A stretch of 8,448 nucleotides of DNA, from positions 1 to 8,448 of the forward strand of contig CAAGIQ010000109.1 in assembly GCA_900769965.1 (NCBI GenBank), written 5' to 3'. The DNA is from Bacilli bacterium (GTDB lineage Bacteria; Bacillota_I; Bacilli_A; RFN20; CAG-288). This document shows, in pieces, positions 6,426 through 8,448 of the stretch. The position numbers and the translations under genes are program-made. The notes beneath the pieces were generated by a model. That model saw only the letters and a program-made list of their open reading frames with translations. It had not been told where the DNA came from and searched no databases. Positions within the stretch are counted from its first letter, which is position 1. Each line of letters opens with the position of its first letter.

Positions 6426-6442
6426 TTTCTAATGCTTTGATT

Positions 6443-6466
6443 TATAATAAAACCAAGAAAAGGGAG
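6443..6466 (+). promoter_or_regulatory. -10 box and ribosome binding site of the rightward XRE operon
   Basis: TATAAT at 6443-6448 is followed by AGGGAG at 6461-6466, seven bases before the ATG at 6474. The best -35 candidate, TTGCGT (6417-6422), is 20 bp away, which is too wide for strong activity. Confidence 0.5.
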
Positions 6467-6473
6467 TTAAGTC

Positions 6474-6920
6474 ATGATCGATTTCATACAAATGGGTAAA
6501 AAGCTAGCTAAATATCGAAAAGAAAATAATATGACACAAGATGATCTTGCTGACAAACTTTTCGTAACTAGACAACTTATCTCAAAATGGGAAAAAGGTA
6601 TCGGAGTTCCTTCTTTAGATGTAGTTATCGAGTTATCAAAAATATTTAAAGTATCTATTGAGGACCTTCTCTGTTTAAACGATGAAGAAGAGTTTGATAA
6701 AGATGATATCTTTAAAGGCCACACTAGATTATTCGTAATCGAAAGCATCATATCTAATAAGTTAGATATAGATCTTCCTTCTAACTTCTATAAGTTTTCT
6801 TTAGAAGAAAGAATCATGTTATTAAAAGCAATTAGAGAAGGAAAGTTAGATACGGACATATCTAAATTAAAACCTGTATTAACTATAGGTGAATACCGTT
6901 ATTTAAAAGGAGGAAACTAA
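6474..6920 (+). CDS. XRE-family transcriptional regulator
   Basis: This 148-residue cytoplasmic DNA-binding protein has a well-formed HTH at about residues 7-64: helix 1 MGKKLAKYRKENN, then TQDDLADKLFVTRQLISKWE with the classic turn and recognition helix, and the closing PSLDVVIELSKIFKVSIEDL. The C-terminal half (about 80-145) is a small helical region with SLEERIMLLKAIREGKLD and IGEYRYLKGG. It is not assigned to a known ligand domain. The start ATG at 6474 is supported by AGGGAG seven bases upstream; Met7 is a less likely alternative. It is followed two bases after its stop by a partner gene whose AGGAGG site lies within this gene's last codons, so the two are translated as one operon. It may control its own operon through sites near 6406-6448. 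Confidence 0.92.
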   Translation: MIDFIQMGKKLAKYRKENNMTQDDLADKLFVTRQLISKWEKGIGVPSLDVVIELSKIFKVSIEDLLCLNDEEEFDKDDIFKGHTRLFVIESIISNKLDIDLPSNFYKFSLEERIMLLKAIREGKLDTDISKLKPVLTIGEYRYLKGGN

Positions 6921-6922
6921 TT

Positions 6923-7579
6923 ATGATTTTAAAAAGAGTTATCGACGAAAACGGAAATGAAGTATTTATAAAGATATCGATGGAAGATGCGTTAAAAGAA
7001 AGTAAATCCGTTCTTGTCTTCTCATCTGAAGATGAGGAAGAAGAATATGATGAAGCTTTAGATAACGAAGAAGAAAAAGAAGAAGCTAAAGAAGATTTAA
7101 AAGATGTCTTTGATAACATTAAAAGTATATTTAACTCTAAAGAAGTAGAATCCGCATTAAATAGCGCTTCAGACATCTTAAGTAACGTCTTCAGTTTTTC
7201 TTCATCAAACAAGAAAGAAAAAACTAAAGCCGATAAGATAATATCTATGCTTCCATTCATGGACAAAGAAGATATTCATGAATTAGTTCAGGATATCTTA
7301 AACGGATCAGAAGAATATAAAGATATCCCGTTACAAGCCATATTCCCATTCCTTTCCAAAGAAGACTGTGACGCTTTATTTATAAAATCTTTAGAAGATC
7401 CAGATTCAAAAATTAACATTTGTTCCATTGCCCCTTTTGTATCTAATGAAGCTCTATCATCTTTTGTAGATAAATACATTGATGGCCAATACCAAGATGT
7501 CAACATCAACGTTTTATATCCTTTCTTAAAAAGTTCAGACATCAGAAAACTATTTAAATACGTAGTAAATAAAGAATAG
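6923..7579 (+). CDS. Acidic protein with four Pro-Phe-centred helical repeats, unknown function
   Basis: The 218-residue product is not recognised as a named family. Residues 1-20 look like a beta-hairpin (ILKRVIDENGNEVFIKI). Residues 36-60 are almost all Glu/Asp/Lys. Residues 61-103 are helical and Ser-rich. From residue 106 four repeats of about 30 residues share the pattern hydrophobic-x-x-hydrophobic-x-PF-hydrophobic, a short acidic step, then an amphipathic helix. The PF pairs fall at 111-112, 142-143, 171-172 and 200-201. No signal peptide or membrane segment is seen, so it should be cytoplasmic. The start ATG at 6923 lies two bases after the XRE stop, with AGGAGG nine bases upstream. 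It may be a partner, sensor or antagonist of the XRE protein, by inference from the operon only. A strong terminator ends the operon. Confidence 0.85.
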   Translation: MILKRVIDENGNEVFIKISMEDALKESKSVLVFSSEDEEEEYDEALDNEEEKEEAKEDLKDVFDNIKSIFNSKEVESALNSASDILSNVFSFSSSNKKEKTKADKIISMLPFMDKEDIHELVQDILNGSEEYKDIPLQAIFPFLSKEDCDALFIKSLEDPDSKINICSIAPFVSNEALSSFVDKYIDGQYQDVNINVLYPFLKSSDIRKLFKYVVNKE

Positions 7580-7631
7580 GTTTTGAATTTACTATTTGAA
7601 ACCTAAAATTTGAAGTTAATATTGGAATCTC

Positions 7632-7663
7632 GCACATAAACTATGTGGTTTATGTGCTTTTTT
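7632..7663 (+). terminator. Strong intrinsic terminator of the XRE/PF-repeat operon
   Basis: GCACATAAAC (7632-7641) pairs exactly with GTTTATGTGC (7648-7657) around the loop TATGTG, followed by six T residues (7658-7663). It lies about 50 bp after the stop codon. Confidence 0.9.
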
Positions 7664-7814
7664 AATCAAGCAAAAATCATTTACACTTGTAGTTTTAATT
7701 TTGGAAAAGCACTAATTTTACATGTGTTTTGCGTTGAAAAAACTCTAATAGAAATTTTAAAATATTTAAAAGAACCATATAGCTTCAAAAAAAGTATGTT
7801 GTCAAAAGCTGAAT

Positions 7815-7862
7815 AAAAAAAGAAGTTAATTCAAACTTAATAACATAATTCATCTAACTTCT
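7815..7862 (-). terminator. Probable terminator of the DUF4234-type gene
   Basis: On the minus strand AGAAGTTA (7862-7855) pairs with TAACTTCT (7828-7821) across a 26-base AT-rich loop and runs into six more T residues (7820-7815). It lies about 27 bp past the stop codon of the membrane protein gene. The loop is large, so the efficiency is uncertain. Confidence 0.5.
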
Positions 7863-7889
7863 ATTGCTAATCTAGTCTATAAATGTATT

Positions 7890-8282
7890 CTACTTAAAGT
7901 ATTCAGCGTCGTAATTATATCTATCTTTTTCTTCTTTTTTAGCGTTATTAATACCTAAAATAGTATTGTTAATGCTGTTTTGAGCTAAGCATAAATCCAC
8001 TATAGCAACACCTAATAATCCGACAATAAGATAAAGAACACCATTGGTGTTAGAGCTGTTCTTTTCTAAAGTGTCTACTCTAGTTCCTAATTGATATAGC
8101 CAAAATAAACCGTAGATACCAAAGGTTAAGATACTTAATAAAACAACTAAACCTCCGCTAGTCCTTCTATCGTTAGTTAGCTCGTTAACATCGTTTTGAA
8201 TGTGGGCCATCCAAAATAAAGTATAAATTCCAAAAGTGAAAAACGAGAGTAATACACATGTAACAATTGATCTTTCTTTCAT
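7890..8282 (-). CDS. DUF4234-type small membrane protein with duplicated hairpin
   Basis: The 130-residue membrane protein resembles DUF4234 proteins, whose role is unknown. Two near-identical units align without gaps at residues 11-35 and 48-72: LLS-x-x-TFGIY-x-LFW, then V-x-x-L, with 13 of 25 identical positions. Each is one membrane-buried hydrophobic stretch followed by a charged, amphipathic tail. A TSGG motif (41-44) leads into the second unit. A third hydrophobic segment spans about 81-100, and the tail is charged and polar (113-130). The start chosen is ATG at 8282-8280, because a perfect AGGAGG (rc of 8290-8295) lies seven bases upstream. A longer frame starting at 8315 would put that site inside the gene and add 11 residues without a ribosome site. 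It is transcribed alone. Confidence 0.85.
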   Translation of the reverse strand: MKERSIVTCVLLSFFTFGIYTLFWMAHIQNDVNELTNDRRTSGGLVVLLSILTFGIYGLFWLYQLGTRVDTLEKNSSNTNGVLYLIVGLLGVAIVDLCLAQNSINNTILGINNAKKEEKDRYNYDAEYFK

Positions 8283-8448
8283 GAGATTTCCTCCTACGAA
8301 GAAATTATATAACATTTTTGAAAATAAAAAAATTAACTGTTAGTTAAATTAGTTATTACGCATACCAAGTAAAAACTAAAGAAAAAGCCGGTATTTGAGA
8401 TTTATCCGACTATATTAATTGATTGTTTATCTCTTTTTAATCGACTTA
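8283..8448. other. Upstream region of the DUF4234-type gene
   Basis: On the minus strand TATAAT at 8309-8304 is a good -10 box that would start transcription just ahead of the AGGAGG site; the -35 position is only T-rich. The inverted repeat TTAACT-GTT-AGTTAA (8333-8347) lies just upstream and could be an operator. No gene was recognised in 8348-8448. Confidence 0.4.

Larger units (their letters stand above)
7580..7889. other. Intergenic stretch between convergent genes
   Basis: These 310 AT-rich bases hold the terminator of the XRE/PF-repeat operon (7632-7663) and a probable terminator of the membrane-protein gene (7815-7862). No reading frame with a ribosome binding site and no RNA gene was recognised in the 150 bases between them. 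Confidence 0.6.

Noticed and set aside
6883..7266. Serine-rich minus-strand frame of 127 codons
   Set aside because: It is the antisense of the Glu/Asp-rich segment of the PF-repeat gene; the serine runs are reverse-complement GAA/GAT codons. No ribosome site.
8283..8315. Longer N-terminus for the DUF4234-type protein
   Set aside because: The extra 11 codons contain the AGGAGG site that clearly serves the downstream ATG at 8282.
1..8448. Defence system, prophage or CRISPR array
   Set aside because: No nuclease, integrase, cas-like protein or regularly spaced repeat array was found; the XRE genes alone are not sufficient evidence.

Overview
The window is AT-rich DNA that uses the standard genetic code: TGA is a stop (it ends uxuA), tryptophan is TGG, and arginine is mostly AGA. 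Gene starts usually carry AGGAGG-type ribosome binding sites, and there are short lipoprotein signal peptides and simple hairpin-plus-T-run terminators. Together these suggest a low-GC member of Bacillota or a Mollicutes-like gut Bacilli lineage, not a mycoplasma with recoded UGA. The taxonomic placement is inference.

Left part (1-2405, all minus strand): a sugar-acid cluster. In transcription order it has a TauE/SafE-type membrane transporter, D-mannonate dehydratase (uxuA), and the first 131 codons of a fructuronate reductase/mannonate oxidoreductase (uxuB) that runs off the left edge. uxuA and uxuB overlap by ATGA. The two enzymes convert fructuronate to mannonate and then to 2-keto-3-deoxygluconate, the core of glucuronate breakdown.

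Middle part (2406-5105, plus strand): two separately promoted lipoprotein genes. The first looks leaderless and seems to carry degenerate InlB-like beta-grasp repeats. The second is an SGNH/SASA-type carbohydrate esterase with all conserved blocks. They are separated by a 373-bp non-coding stretch unusually rich in inverted repeats. A surface deacetylase fits a cell feeding on acetylated, uronate-containing glycans, but that link is inferred. A bidirectional terminator separates this block from the next.

Right part (5112-8448): class II fructose-bisphosphate aldolase (minus), preceded by a small XRE-type regulator whose reading frame has no normal start codon in front of its helix-turn-helix. 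Divergent from it is a two-gene operon: a second XRE regulator followed two bases later by an acidic protein with four repeats centred on a Pro-Phe pair. This operon ends at a strong terminator. A DUF4234-type small membrane protein lies on the minus strand at the right edge.

No tRNA, rRNA, CRISPR array or intact insertion sequence was seen. The most unusual items are the XRE/PF-repeat pair, the start-less XRE gene, the leaderless lipoprotein, and the inverted-repeat-rich intergenic region at 3722-4094.
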